Notes: generated by a model not told the origin, from the letters alone. A DNA stretch of 7,130 nucleotides from JAZGAE01 sp036475545 (GCA_036475545.1 JAZGAE010000113.1:1-7130), one strand, 5' to 3'. Positions 1 through 6,330 are shown, counted from the stretch's first letter. Made by a program: numbers and translations.

Positions 1-378
1 AAAGCGTTCCGCGAGGCCTGGGACAACGCCTTGAACGAGGGGCTGGACAAGCTCGAAGCCGAGATCGTGCGCCGCGGGTTCCGCGGCGTGGAGACGCCGG
101 TCCATTACGCGGGCAAGCGGGTCGACACCATCAGGAAGTACTCGGACAAGCTCGCCATGTTCTTCCTGAAAGCGCATAGGCCCGAGAAATACCGCGAGCG
201 GGCGCCGGTCGAGCACCCCGGCGGCGCGGTCCGCTCCGAAGTCACCATTTATCTGCCCGACAACGGGCGCGATCCAAACCTGTCTGGAGCCCCGAGCCAG
301 TCCGGGCGCAGGCGGCTGACGCCGGCGTCTCCGGCGGCGGGACGGCCGCCGCCCGGTTCGCCGCGACGTGACGATTGA
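1..378 (+). CDS. Phage terminase small subunit-like protein, 5'-truncated by the window edge
   Basis: This is the C-terminal part (125 residues) of a protein that matches small-terminase-type proteins found just upstream of large terminases. Family role: binding phage DNA and starting packaging together with the large subunit. Visible sequence: the frame is open from base 1 (KAFREAWDNALNEG...), followed by a helical segment with EGLDKLEAEIVRRG, then VETPVHYAGKRV, YSDKLAMFFLKAHRPEKYRER and VTIYLPDNGRD. These phrases are typical of this family as I remember it. The N-terminal helix-turn-helix would lie upstream of the window. The TTG at position 31 is not a convincing start, because family-like sequence continues before it. 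The last 25 or so residues are Arg/Pro/Gly-rich and look like a disordered tail. The stop lies 11 bases inside the large terminase gene, which suggests translational coupling. The function rests on remembered family resemblance and on position. Confidence 0.75.
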   Translation, partial: KAFREAWDNALNEGLDKLEAEIVRRGFRGVETPVHYAGKRVDTIRKYSDKLAMFFLKAHRPEKYRERAPVEHPGGAVRSEVTIYLPDNGRDPNLSGAPSQSGRRRLTPASPAAGRPPPGSPRRDD

Positions 379-1723
379 CACGCAGGTAATGAGCGAGATC
401 CGGCCGCAACAGGGGCCTCAAGAGCGTTTTCTCAGCAGCCCCGCCGACATCGCCGTCTTCGGCGGCGGGGCAGGCGGGGGCAAGACCTGGGCGCTGTTGA
501 TGGAGGCCCTGCGACACGTTAGGAATCCGGGCTTCGGGGCGGTCGTGTTCCGACGCACCTCGCCTCAAGTGCGGGCCGAGGGCGGGCTTTGGGACGAAAG
601 CCACAAGATCTACGCGTGCCTCGGGGCGGTCTCGAGGGAAACCTTCCTCCAGTGGCGGTTTCCCTCAGGCGCCAGGGTGGGGTTCGCCCATCTCGAGTAC
701 GACACGGACCGCTTCAACTGGGACGGGGCGCAGATCCCGCTGCTGTGTTTCGACCAACTGGAGCATTTCAGCCACAAGCAGTTCTTCTACCTGTTGGGGC
801 GAAACCGGTCGGTGTGCGGTGTTCGCCCTTACGTGCGGGCCACCTGCAACCCGGACCCCGACTGCTGGCTCAAGGATTTCCTCGACTGGTGGATCGACCC
901 CAACACGGGCTACGCCATCGCGGAACGCTCAGGCGTCATCCGCTGGTTCGTCCGGCGCGGCGACGAGGTGGTCTGGGCGGAGACGAGGGAGGAGATCGAA
1001 GCGGCCCATGGGCGGGACAGCCATCCGCTCTCGGTCACCTTCGTGCCAGCCAGGGTCACTGACAACCGCATCCTCATGGAGAAGGACCCCGCGTATCTCG
1101 CGAAGCTGAAGGCGCTGCCTTTGGTCGAGCGCGAGCGGTTGGAAAAAGGCAACTGGAACATCCGGCCCGCGGCGGGCTTGTACTTCCGCCGCGCGTATTT
1201 CGAGGTGGTGGAGGCGGCGCCCGCGGAAGCGCGGCGCGTGCGGTATTGGGACCTGGCGGCGACCAAGGAAGCGGAAGGCACCGATCCGGACTGGACCGTG
1301 GGCTTGAAGATGGCTAGAGCCGAATCGGGCCTGTTCTTCGTCGAGCACATGGCGCGATTCCGCGACTCCCCCTACCAGGTCGAGCAGGCGATCAGGAACA
1401 CGGCAAGCGCGGACGGAAAGGACGTGATGATCGGGCTTTCTCAGGACCCAGGCCAGGCGGGAAAGAGCCAGGTGCAACACCTGGTCTCCATGCTAGCAGG
1501 GTTCAGAGTGACCACGCGCCGCGAGACCGGCGACAAGGTGACACGGGCCGGCCCGTTCTCGGCCCAGGCCGAGGCGGGCAACGTGCATGTCGTGCGGGGC
1601 CCATGGAACGACGCGTTCTTCGCCGAGCTCGAGAACTTCCCCGAGGGCCACGACGACCAGGTGGACGCCGCAGCCGGCGCGCTTCAGGAATTAAGCCTCA
1701 TGCAACCACTCGCCTTCAACTGA
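368..1723 (+). CDS. terL: Phage terminase large subunit (ATPase and nuclease)
   Basis: This is the packaging motor: an ATPase that translocates DNA into the prohead through the portal, plus an RNase H-like nuclease that cuts the concatemer. At 451 residues it has normal length. The N-terminal ATPase domain shows a Walker A loop GGGAGGGKT (residues 32-40), a Walker B strand IPLLCFDQLEHF (123-134) and a coupling-motif-like ATCNP (158-162). The C-terminal nuclease domain shows RYWDLAATKE with D295, then DPDWTVG (306-312), QDPGQAGKSQ with D360, and GHDDQVDAAAGA with D429/D430. These are the expected acidic metal-binding positions. It resembles the Terminase_6 / TIGR01630 type. Oddity: the residue after the Walker B Asp is Gln (Q130) rather than the usual catalytic Glu, and E132 follows two residues later. 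The start is GTG at 368, the first usable start after a frame stop at 317-319. ATG at 389 is an alternative that removes only seven non-conserved residues. Neither has a good ribosome binding site, so coupling to the overlapping upstream gene is likely. Confidence 0.97.
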   Translation: MTIDTQVMSEIRPQQGPQERFLSSPADIAVFGGGAGGGKTWALLMEALRHVRNPGFGAVVFRRTSPQVRAEGGLWDESHKIYACLGAVSRETFLQWRFPSGARVGFAHLEYDTDRFNWDGAQIPLLCFDQLEHFSHKQFFYLLGRNRSVCGVRPYVRATCNPDPDCWLKDFLDWWIDPNTGYAIAERSGVIRWFVRRGDEVVWAETREEIEAAHGRDSHPLSVTFVPARVTDNRILMEKDPAYLAKLKALPLVERERLEKGNWNIRPAAGLYFRRAYFEVVEAAPAEARRVRYWDLAATKEAEGTDPDWTVGLKMARAESGLFFVEHMARFRDSPYQVEQAIRNTASADGKDVMIGLSQDPGQAGKSQVQHLVSMLAGFRVTTRRETGDKVTRAGPFSAQAEAGNVHVVRGPWNDAFFAELENFPEGHDDQVDAAAGALQELSLMQPLAFN

Positions 1724-1725
1724 CC

Positions 1726-3189
1726 ATGCTGGATCGCTTGCGCCAACGCTTGGCCGACGCCATGGCCCCGGCCGCCAAACAACCGCCGATCGGAGCGGGT
1801 GCGACACTGATGACGGGACCCGGCGGGGCGCCGCCGCAACGGGGCACCGCGGAGCTGCTGCGGGCCTATTCGACCATGCCGTGGCTTCGGGCCGTCGTGC
1901 ACAAGGTCTCCAAGTCGGTGGCGATGACCACGTGGAAGCTGTTCGTGGTGCGGCGCGGGGCCGAAGGGCGGGCCGTGCGCTTGCCCAAGCTGGAGCGCGC
2001 GGATTTCGCGACACGCCGAAAGCTGTTGGCCACGCTCGAGAAGCGGGGGGAACTCGTCGAGCTCGACGACCATCCGCTCCTCGAGCTCTTGAGCGCCGGC
2101 AACGACTTGTTTTCCGGCACCATCGCATTTCAGGTCACCCAGCAGCACCTCGACCTGGTGGGCGAGGCCTTCTGGATCTTGGAGAGAAACGGCGCCGGCA
2201 AGCCCGCTGCGCTTTGGCCGCTGCCGCCCGACTGGGTGCGTGAGACCCCGGCGCCGGGAACCGCAGCCTTCAGGGTCGCCGTGGGCGCGAACCACGCCCA
2301 GATCCCGGCCTCGGAGATGGTCTGGCTCTACGAGCCTGATCCTTCCGACCCTTACGGCCTCACGCGCCGCGCCCGCGGCTCCGGCACGGCGCGCGCGTTG
2401 GCGGATGAGCTGGAGACCGACGAGTACGCCGCCAAGCACGCCAAGCAGTGGTTCTACAACAACGCGGCGCCCTCGTTCATCGCGACGGTGGAGAACGCCA
2501 GCCAAGAGGAGATCGACCGGCTCGAGGCCAGGTGGATCGAGAAGCATCAGGGATTCCTGCGCCACTTCCGGCCGCAGTTCCTCAACAGGAAGATCGAGAT
2601 CAAAGAGCTTTCGCAGACCTTCCGCAACATGCAGCTGGTGGATCTGCGCAAGCTGGAGCGCGACACCATCATCCAGGTGTTCGGGCTGCCGCCGGAGATC
2701 CTCGGCATCATCGAGAACTCCAACAGGGCCACGATCGAGGCGGCCGACTTCCTGTTCACCCGCTGGGTGATCGTGCCACGGCTCGAGTTCCTACGCGCGG
2801 CGCTGCAGGCTCGGCTTGTCCCTGAGTTCGACGAGCGGCTCATCCTCGACTACGAGAGCCCGGTCGCCGAGGACAAGGCGCACCGCCTCGAGGTCATGAG
2901 GGCGAGCCCGTGGGCGTATTCGGCGAACGAGTGGCGCCGGCGCGCGGGCTTCGCGGAAGAGGCGGAGGGGGGCGACATGCACATGGTGCCGGCGGAGCTT
3001 GTCCCCACCGGCGACCTTGGCGCCGGCGCGCTTGAGCCGGGCCAAGGCGTGGGGCACGGGACGGACCGGAGCGTGGGACGCGGAACAGAGGGAAGCGAAG
3101 CAAGCGCTCCCGCGGGCGACGGCGGCTCGAGGCCGACCGCCGCTTCGGCGAAAGGCGCGGCCGCGAACGGGGCGGTCGCGGGCCGGTAG
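1726..3189 (+). CDS. Phage portal protein, HK97-like family
   Basis: The portal forms the dodecameric ring at one capsid vertex through which DNA enters and leaves; it docks the terminase and later the connector proteins. The 487-residue product shows the order typical of Phage_portal (PF04860): MPWLRAVVHKVSKSVA (51-66), DHPLLELLSAGND (115-127), GEAFWILERN (146-155), LWPLPPDWV (163-171), IPASEMVWLYEPDPSDPYGL (193-212), NNAAPSFIATVE (245-256) and VFGLPPEILGIIENSNRAT (318-336). Residues from about 430 to 487 are Gly/Ala/Ser-rich and probably disordered. The start is ATG 1726, two bases after the terminase stop. A longer reading back to 1603 would add 41 Arg-rich residues that overlap the terminase gene out of frame and resemble no portal. 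There is no clear ribosome binding site, so re-initiation after terminase translation is likely. Confidence 0.97.
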   Translation: MLDRLRQRLADAMAPAAKQPPIGAGATLMTGPGGAPPQRGTAELLRAYSTMPWLRAVVHKVSKSVAMTTWKLFVVRRGAEGRAVRLPKLERADFATRRKLLATLEKRGELVELDDHPLLELLSAGNDLFSGTIAFQVTQQHLDLVGEAFWILERNGAGKPAALWPLPPDWVRETPAPGTAAFRVAVGANHAQIPASEMVWLYEPDPSDPYGLTRRARGSGTARALADELETDEYAAKHAKQWFYNNAAPSFIATVENASQEEIDRLEARWIEKHQGFLRHFRPQFLNRKIEIKELSQTFRNMQLVDLRKLERDTIIQVFGLPPEILGIIENSNRATIEAADFLFTRWVIVPRLEFLRAALQARLVPEFDERLILDYESPVAEDKAHRLEVMRASPWAYSANEWRRRAGFAEEAEGGDMHMVPAELVPTGDLGAGALEPGQGVGHGTDRSVGRGTEGSEASAPAGDGGSRPTAASAKGAAANGAVAGR

Positions 3190-3208
3190 AGCGGACGATC
3201 GAAGGCGT

Positions 3209-3215
3209 GAGGAAG
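3209..3215 (+). promoter_or_regulatory. Ribosome binding site for the prohead protease
   Basis: GAGGAAG lies four bases before ATG 3220. A second purine run, GAGAGG at 3222-3227, sits four bases before ATG 3232. The real start could therefore be either codon; the products differ by four residues (MRGH) and keep the same catalytic domain. Confidence 0.6.
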
Positions 3216-3219
3216 TCCA

Positions 3220-4473
3220 ATGAGAGGTCACATGAATCCGAGCATGCGTTTCGTTGACGCGCGCAGGTTCAAGGAGGCGGCGCTTGCCGGCAAGCACGAG
3301 GGGCTCGGGCTCCACAAGGCATTCGCCTGCGACGAGGTCAGGGCGGTGGACGCGGAGAGCCGCGTCATCGATTTCGTGATCTCGAGCGGGGCGGTGGACC
3401 GCGAAGGCGACACCATCGCCGCAAACGGCTGGGAGCTGGAGAACTTCCGCAAGAACCCGGTGGTGCTCTTCGCCCACGACCATGGCGAGCCCCCGATCGC
3501 CCGGGCGCTTTCGGTCGCCACGAAAGACGGCAAGTTGACCGCGCGGACCGAGTTCATGGCCCCGGACCTCTCCGCGTTCTCCCACATGATCTTCCGCATG
3601 TACGCGGAGGGCTTCATGCGGGCCGTGAGCGTCGGTTTCCAGCCTCTCGAGTGGTCCTTCGCCAAGGAAGAGGAGCGCAAGCTCGGCATCGACTTCGTGC
3701 GCCAGGAGCTTCTGGAGTTCTCCGCCGTTCCCGTTCCGGCCAACCCCGAGGCGCTCGTCCAGGCCCGTGCCAAGGGCATCGACACCCTGCCGTTGAAACA
3801 CTGGGCCGAGCGGGTCCTGGACGACTGGCGCGATCGCGAAGGCGTCTTGCTCACGCGCAACCACGTGGAAACCTTGCGCAGGGAGGCGGACCCCAAGCGC
3901 GTCAGACAATGCCACTTGTCGCGGCACGATCAGGACGATCTGCTTCGACGCAACCTCGCGGCGCAGAAAACGGAGTGCGAAGCCGGCGCGACGGTGGCAG
4001 CCAACGACACGGCCGCGCCCGCCCGCGAGCAAGCCAGCGACGACCCGAAAGGTCCGCATTGCAGCGACGGCCTTCCGGAGAGCGTGGTGGTACGCGCTAG
4101 CGATGAAACTTCTGGAACGAGTCGTGGCGCGCCGGCGAGCAAGCGGGGCCCGGACGACGGCGCAGAGTCGCGGCCAGGGTCGAGCGCGCCGGATCGCGAG
4201 CCGCATGCCGTCGTGGCGCTCGAGGCGCGCCTTGATAAGATCGAGTCGACCGTTCGCAACTTGGCCCACCGGCTCTCGGTCGAGGGCAACGGCGCGGACG
4301 CCGACGACGACGATGGCGCGGCCCAGTCGCACGCGGTCCTGACGCTGACGGCGGACGCCGAGGCTCAGGGAGCGAACGGCATGATCATTGGCCTCGACGA
4401 GACGGCGTTTGCGGGACTGGTGCGCGACGTCGTCTCCGAAAAGCTGCGCGCCGTCACCGGCCGCATCGATTGA
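3220..4473 (+). CDS. HK97-family prohead maturation protease with long C-terminal extension
   Basis: This is a serine protease of family S78 (PF04586) that matures the prohead by cleaving scaffold or delta segments of the capsid protein and then itself. The core covers about residues 45-195. It includes VIDFVISSGAVDREGD (49-64), NPVVLFAHDHGEPPIARA (79-96) with the likely catalytic His (H86 or H88), MRAVSVGFQPLEW (133-145) with the likely nucleophile S137, and ELLEFSAVPVPANPEA (163-178), which normally carries the third conserved acidic position and the SxVPxPANP motif. Length is 417 residues, about twice the usual core. The extension holds a charged helical part (196-250), a low-complexity Ala/Asp/Ser/Pro linker (about 250-328), a short heptad-like helix ALEARLDKIESTVRNLAHRL (333-352), an acidic run ADADDDDGA (359-367) and a helical tail ending AVTGRID. 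A built-in scaffold or autocleaved tail is an inference. Codon usage in the linker is a little less GC-biased, as expected for low-complexity sequence. It lies 30 bases after the portal gene. Confidence 0.95.
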   Translation: MRGHMNPSMRFVDARRFKEAALAGKHEGLGLHKAFACDEVRAVDAESRVIDFVISSGAVDREGDTIAANGWELENFRKNPVVLFAHDHGEPPIARALSVATKDGKLTARTEFMAPDLSAFSHMIFRMYAEGFMRAVSVGFQPLEWSFAKEEERKLGIDFVRQELLEFSAVPVPANPEALVQARAKGIDTLPLKHWAERVLDDWRDREGVLLTRNHVETLRREADPKRVRQCHLSRHDQDDLLRRNLAAQKTECEAGATVAANDTAAPAREQASDDPKGPHCSDGLPESVVVRASDETSGTSRGAPASKRGPDDGAESRPGSSAPDREPHAVVALEARLDKIESTVRNLAHRLSVEGNGADADDDDGAAQSHAVLTLTADAEAQGANGMIIGLDETAFAGLVRDVVSEKLRAVTGRID

Positions 4474-4489
4474 TCGAGCGAACGATCAA
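4470..4489 (+). repeat. Inverted repeat spanning the protease stop codon
   Basis: TTGATCG-agcgaa-CGATCAA has perfect 7-base arms and a 6-base loop. The protease stop TGA (4471-4473) lies inside the left arm. It could form an RNA hairpin just ahead of the terminator at 4517, or be a protein-binding dyad. There is no T-tract directly after it, so it is not a terminator by itself. Confidence 0.55.
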
Positions 4490-4490
4490 G

Positions 4491-4523
4491 GGCCGGGTAA
4501 GGCCGAGAGAGAAGCGCCCGGCC
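4491..4523 (+). promoter_or_regulatory. Possible antiterminator pairing upstream of the capsid gene
   Basis: GGCCGGG (4491-4497) is the exact reverse complement of CCCGGCC (4517-4523). The second block includes the left arm of the terminator stem at 4517-4533. The two pairings cannot form together, so this is the base arrangement of an attenuator. In such GC-rich DNA a 7-base complementarity may be chance, and no leader peptide or ligand-binding domain is recognised. This is a structural observation with an inferred role. Confidence 0.35.
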
Positions 4524-4541
4524 TCGCGCCGGGATTTTTTT
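4517..4541 (+). terminator. Intrinsic (rho-independent) terminator between protease and capsid genes
   Basis: The stem CCCGGC (4517-4522) / GCCGGG (4528-4533) encloses a 5-base loop CTCGC, followed by A and seven T residues (4535-4541). It is the only long T-run after a GC stem in the window. It would end or reduce transcription from the packaging genes, so the capsid gene would need read-through, antitermination or its own promoter. Confidence 0.75.
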
Positions 4542-4570
4542 GACGCGTTTTTCGATCACCCATTTTTCAT
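4540..4570 (+). promoter_or_regulatory. Candidate promoter for the capsid gene, overlapping the terminator T-tract
   Basis: TTGACG (4540-4545) matches five of six bases of the sigma-70 -35 box and begins inside the terminator T-run. Downstream is an A+T-rich patch with no good -10 box: TTTCAT at 4565-4570 matches four of six positions but at a long 19-base spacing. The patch stands out against the surrounding GC-rich sequence. A terminator followed at once by a new promoter would fit separate control of the capsid gene. Evidence is weak without transcript mapping. Confidence 0.3.
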
Positions 4571-4610
4571 CCAGAACGAGGGCCCTCATAGCCCGCAAGA
4601 CCTTGGGCGA

Positions 4611-4638
4611 GCCCCGAGGCACCCATGCCAGGAGGGGT
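4611..4638 (+). promoter_or_regulatory. Possible hairpin around the capsid ribosome binding site
   Basis: An upper stem GGCA (4618-4621) / TGCC (4626-4629) with loop CCCA, and a lower stem CCCC (4612-4615) / GGGG (4634-4637), flank an internal loop that contains AGGA of the ribosome binding site. Folding would partly hide the site. Stability is uncertain. Confidence 0.3.
4630..4635 (+). promoter_or_regulatory. Ribosome binding site that fixes the capsid GTG start
   Basis: AGGAGG is followed by a 6-base spacer and GTG 4642. This is the best site in the region and decides the start. An upstream in-frame TTG at 4540 lies within the terminator T-tract, has no ribosome binding site, and would add 34 residues unlike any capsid protein. 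Confidence 0.85.
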
Positions 4639-4641
4639 AAG

Positions 4642-5796
4642 GTGGAAATCACGACCGGACAACTCAAAGAAATGATCGGCGCGGAGGTCACGGAGGCCCT
4701 GGAGCCGCTCATGCGCAAGCAGCAGAACCGGATGAAGGACCTTCTCTCGGCGGCGCGGTCGCAAGAGAGACCGGAGCGCGAGAAGGGCACCCGCGCCGCG
4801 CGCGTCATGCGGGCGCTGGCCGCAGGCCGCGGCGATCCCCAAAGGGCGGCGTCCTTTGCCGAGAAGGCCTGGGACGATGACGAGGTCTTGAAGGCGCTTG
4901 CAGCCGGCGACTCAACGGCAGGGGGCTTTCTGCTTCCGGAGGACATCTCGGCCGAGGTGATCGAGTTGCTTCGCCCCGCATCGGTGGTGCGCTCGCTCGA
5001 CCCCGCGGTGGTGCCGATGGTCTCGGGCACCCTTTCCATCCCGAAGCACACGGCGGGGTCTTCGGGCGGCTGGATCGGCGAGAACGTGAACGTGCCGGCG
5101 ACCCGGCCGACGTTCGGCCAGGTGAGGTTGACCGCGCGCAAGTACGCCGCGCTGGTGCCCATTTCCAACGATCTGCTGCGCCGCGCCAGCGGAGCCGTAG
5201 ACACCATGGTGCGGGACGATCTGGTCGCCGACATCGCCACCGCCACCGACCTCGCCTTCATCCGTGGCGACGGCAACGCGGGCCAGCCCAAGGGCCTCAA
5301 GAACTGGGCCGGGAACAGCATCGCCGCCAACGCGACGGTGAACCTGACCAACGTCACCAACGATCTCGGCACCATGATCCAGACGTTACTGGACAACAGC
5401 GTCCGCATGCTGCGGGTGGGGTGGATCATGGAGCCCAGGACCTGGAAGGAGCTGGTGACGATCCGCGACGGCAACGGGAACCTGGCGTACAAGCCGGAGA
5501 TGGACAGCGGTACGCTGTTCGGCTTCCGCTTCCGGGTCACGACCCAGATTCCGCGCAACCTGGGCGCCGGCAACGAGACCGAGTTGTACCTGGCCGACTT
5601 CGCCGACGTCGTGATCGGAGAGGCGACCCAGGTGCTGATCGACGCGAGCGGCGAGACCGCCTACCACGACGGCAGCCAGGTGGTCGCGGCGTTCTCGCTC
5701 GACCAGACGGTGATTCGCGCCGTCGTCGAGGTGGACCTCGCGGTGCGCCACGCGGAAAGCGTCGTGGTGCTGACAGGCGTGACCTGGGGCGTTTAA
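4642..5796 (+). CDS. Phage major capsid protein, HK97 fold
   Basis: This protein builds the icosahedral shell. The 384-residue product fits the Phage_capsid family (PF05065). Residues 1-85 are charged and helical (QLKEMIGAEVTEALEPLMRK, then RKQQNRMKDLLSAARS); this is the usual coiled-coil delta or scaffold arm that the protease removes. The shell domain opens with GDSTAGGFLLPEDIS (89-103), followed by RPASVVRSLDPAVVPM (111-126), WIGENVNVPATRPTFGQV (144-161, the N-arm/E-loop-like part), KYAALVPISNDLLRRAS (167-183), DLAFIRGDGNAGQPKGLKNW (203-222), WIMEPRTWKEL (261-271), LFGFRFRVTTQIPRN (292-306) and YLADFADVVIG (316-326). The exact cleavage point cannot be read from the sequence, but just before residue 90 is typical. 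The gene follows an intrinsic terminator and has a strong ribosome binding site, in contrast to the weak sites of the terminase and portal genes. That fits a protein needed in hundreds of copies. Confidence 0.97.
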   Translation: MEITTGQLKEMIGAEVTEALEPLMRKQQNRMKDLLSAARSQERPEREKGTRAARVMRALAAGRGDPQRAASFAEKAWDDDEVLKALAAGDSTAGGFLLPEDISAEVIELLRPASVVRSLDPAVVPMVSGTLSIPKHTAGSSGGWIGENVNVPATRPTFGQVRLTARKYAALVPISNDLLRRASGAVDTMVRDDLVADIATATDLAFIRGDGNAGQPKGLKNWAGNSIAANATVNLTNVTNDLGTMIQTLLDNSVRMLRVGWIMEPRTWKELVTIRDGNGNLAYKPEMDSGTLFGFRFRVTTQIPRNLGAGNETELYLADFADVVIGEATQVLIDASGETAYHDGSQVVAAFSLDQTVIRAVVEVDLAVRHAESVVVLTGVTWGV

Positions 5797-5803
5797 GAGC
5801 CCA

Positions 5804-5843
5804 CTCAAGCTTAGCCTGAGACCGGGACGGGGCTTCGGCCCCG
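5804..5843 (+). other. Two adjacent RNA hairpins after the capsid gene, one with a UUCG tetraloop
   Basis: CTCAAGC (5804-5810) pairs with GCCTGAG (5814-5820) with one mismatch. CGGGGC (5828-5833) / GCCCCG (5838-5843) closes a TTCG loop with a C-G closing pair, which is the classic extra-stable cUUCGg tetraloop. No T-run follows, so intrinsic termination is unlikely. Such hairpins can protect an upstream mRNA 3' end or keep the next ribosome binding site open. The role here is inferred. Confidence 0.5.
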
Positions 5844-5853
5844 CCCCAAGCTC

Positions 5854-5863
5854 AAAGGAGGTG
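5854..5863 (+). promoter_or_regulatory. Near-ideal ribosome binding site for the decoration-like gene
   Basis: AAAGGAGGTG is complementary to the 3' end of 16S rRNA over at least nine bases and lies seven bases before ATG 5871. It predicts very high translation, as expected of a structural protein made in large amounts. Confidence 0.9.
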
Positions 5864-5870
5864 TTCCAAC

Positions 5871-6284
5871 ATGACCTTCGCAACGCAGCACGACATCGGC
5901 GCCGAGGTGAAGTCGGTCAAGGGCATCAACCCGGCGGACTCGGCTGCCGCCACGATCAACGGCCCGGCCATCGACCGTTCAGGCTTTCTCTCCGCCGTGC
6001 TCCACCATGCCTCCGGCGCAGCCACCGGCACGCCCACGGCGCAGACGGTGGACAGCAAGCTCCAGGACTCGGCCGACGGCTCGACGGGCTGGGCGGACAT
6101 CACCGGGGCCGCCGCGGCGCAGCTCACGGCCGACGACACGGACGCGGACGTGAACGTGGATTTCGGCACAACCAAGAAGTTCATCCGCGTGGTCACCACC
6201 GTGGGCTTCACCGGCGGCACCTCGCCGACGATCCCGGTTGCGGCCACCGTGATGCTCGGCGGGCCGGACGTGCTCCCGGCCTGA
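5871..6284 (+). CDS. Putative capsid decoration or other abundant phage structural protein
   Basis: This 137-residue protein has no signal peptide, no membrane segment and no cysteine, and is rich in Ala, Thr, Asp and Gly. The pattern suggests a small beta-sandwich: a strand-rich N-terminal half with DRSGFLSAVLHHASGA (35-50), then SKLQDSADGSTGWADITGA (62-80), a phrase seen in many small phage proteins of the form KLQ(E/D)S.DGSTWTD, and a C-terminal sheet KKFIRVVTTVGFTGG (102-116) plus IPVAATVMLGG (121-131). It does not look like the common DUF2190 cement family. Position directly after the major capsid gene and the exceptionally strong ribosome binding site favour a capsid decoration protein. 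Another abundant virion protein is possible, so the function is inferred and only the gene call is firm. Termination is robust: four TGA triplets within 6282-6300 cover all three frames. Confidence 0.88.
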   Translation: MTFATQHDIGAEVKSVKGINPADSAAATINGPAIDRSGFLSAVLHHASGAATGTPTAQTVDSKLQDSADGSTGWADITGAAAAQLTADDTDADVNVDFGTTKKFIRVVTTVGFTGGTSPTIPVAATVMLGGPDVLPA

Positions 6285-6303
6285 TCCTGACCTGACGTGA
6301 GAT

Positions 6304-6330
6304 GCCCGGCCCGGGTAGTCCGGGCCGGGC
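6304..6330 (+). terminator. Strong 11-bp GC hairpin after the decoration-like gene, possible terminator
   Basis: GCCCGGCCCGG (6304-6314) and CCGGGCCGGGC (6320-6330) pair perfectly over 11 bases with a 5-base loop GTAGT. Only CTTGTCC follows, so the T-tract is poor. It may be a weak or U-less terminator, or an mRNA-stabilising 3' end for the structural transcript. Confidence 0.5.

Noticed and set aside
31..33. TTG as the start of the first gene
   Set aside because: The frame is open to base 1 and the preceding residues (KAFREAWDNA) fit the same family, so the gene starts before the window.
1603..1725. N-terminal extension of the portal gene by 41 residues
   Set aside because: It overlaps the terminase 3' end out of frame, is Arg-rich, and ATG 1726 directly after the terminase stop gives a normal portal N-terminus.
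1684..2565. Antisense open frame of 293 codons opposite the portal gene
   Set aside because: Shadow of the portal codons; low-complexity basic composition and no recognisable motif.
2791..4332. Long antisense open frame of 513 codons
   Set aside because: It lies opposite the clear portal end and protease genes. Its translation is Arg/Ala/Gly/Val-rich with no family-like phrases, as expected from GC-rich codon bias on the complementary strand.
3651..4342. Overlapping + strand frames inside the protease extension (3651-4100 and 4103-4342), considered as separate scaffold genes
   Set aside because: Their translations are Arg/Gly/Ser-rich shadows, and neither has a ribosome binding site. A scaffold role, if any, fits the in-frame extension better.
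4540..4641. N-terminal extension of the capsid gene from TTG 4540
   Set aside because: It starts inside the terminator T-tract with no ribosome binding site, while GTG 4642 has AGGAGG at ideal spacing.
4365..5573. Antisense open frame of 402 codons opposite the capsid gene
   Set aside because: The + strand capsid protein is unambiguous. The antisense product is Ser/Arg/Pro-rich and has no credible start context.
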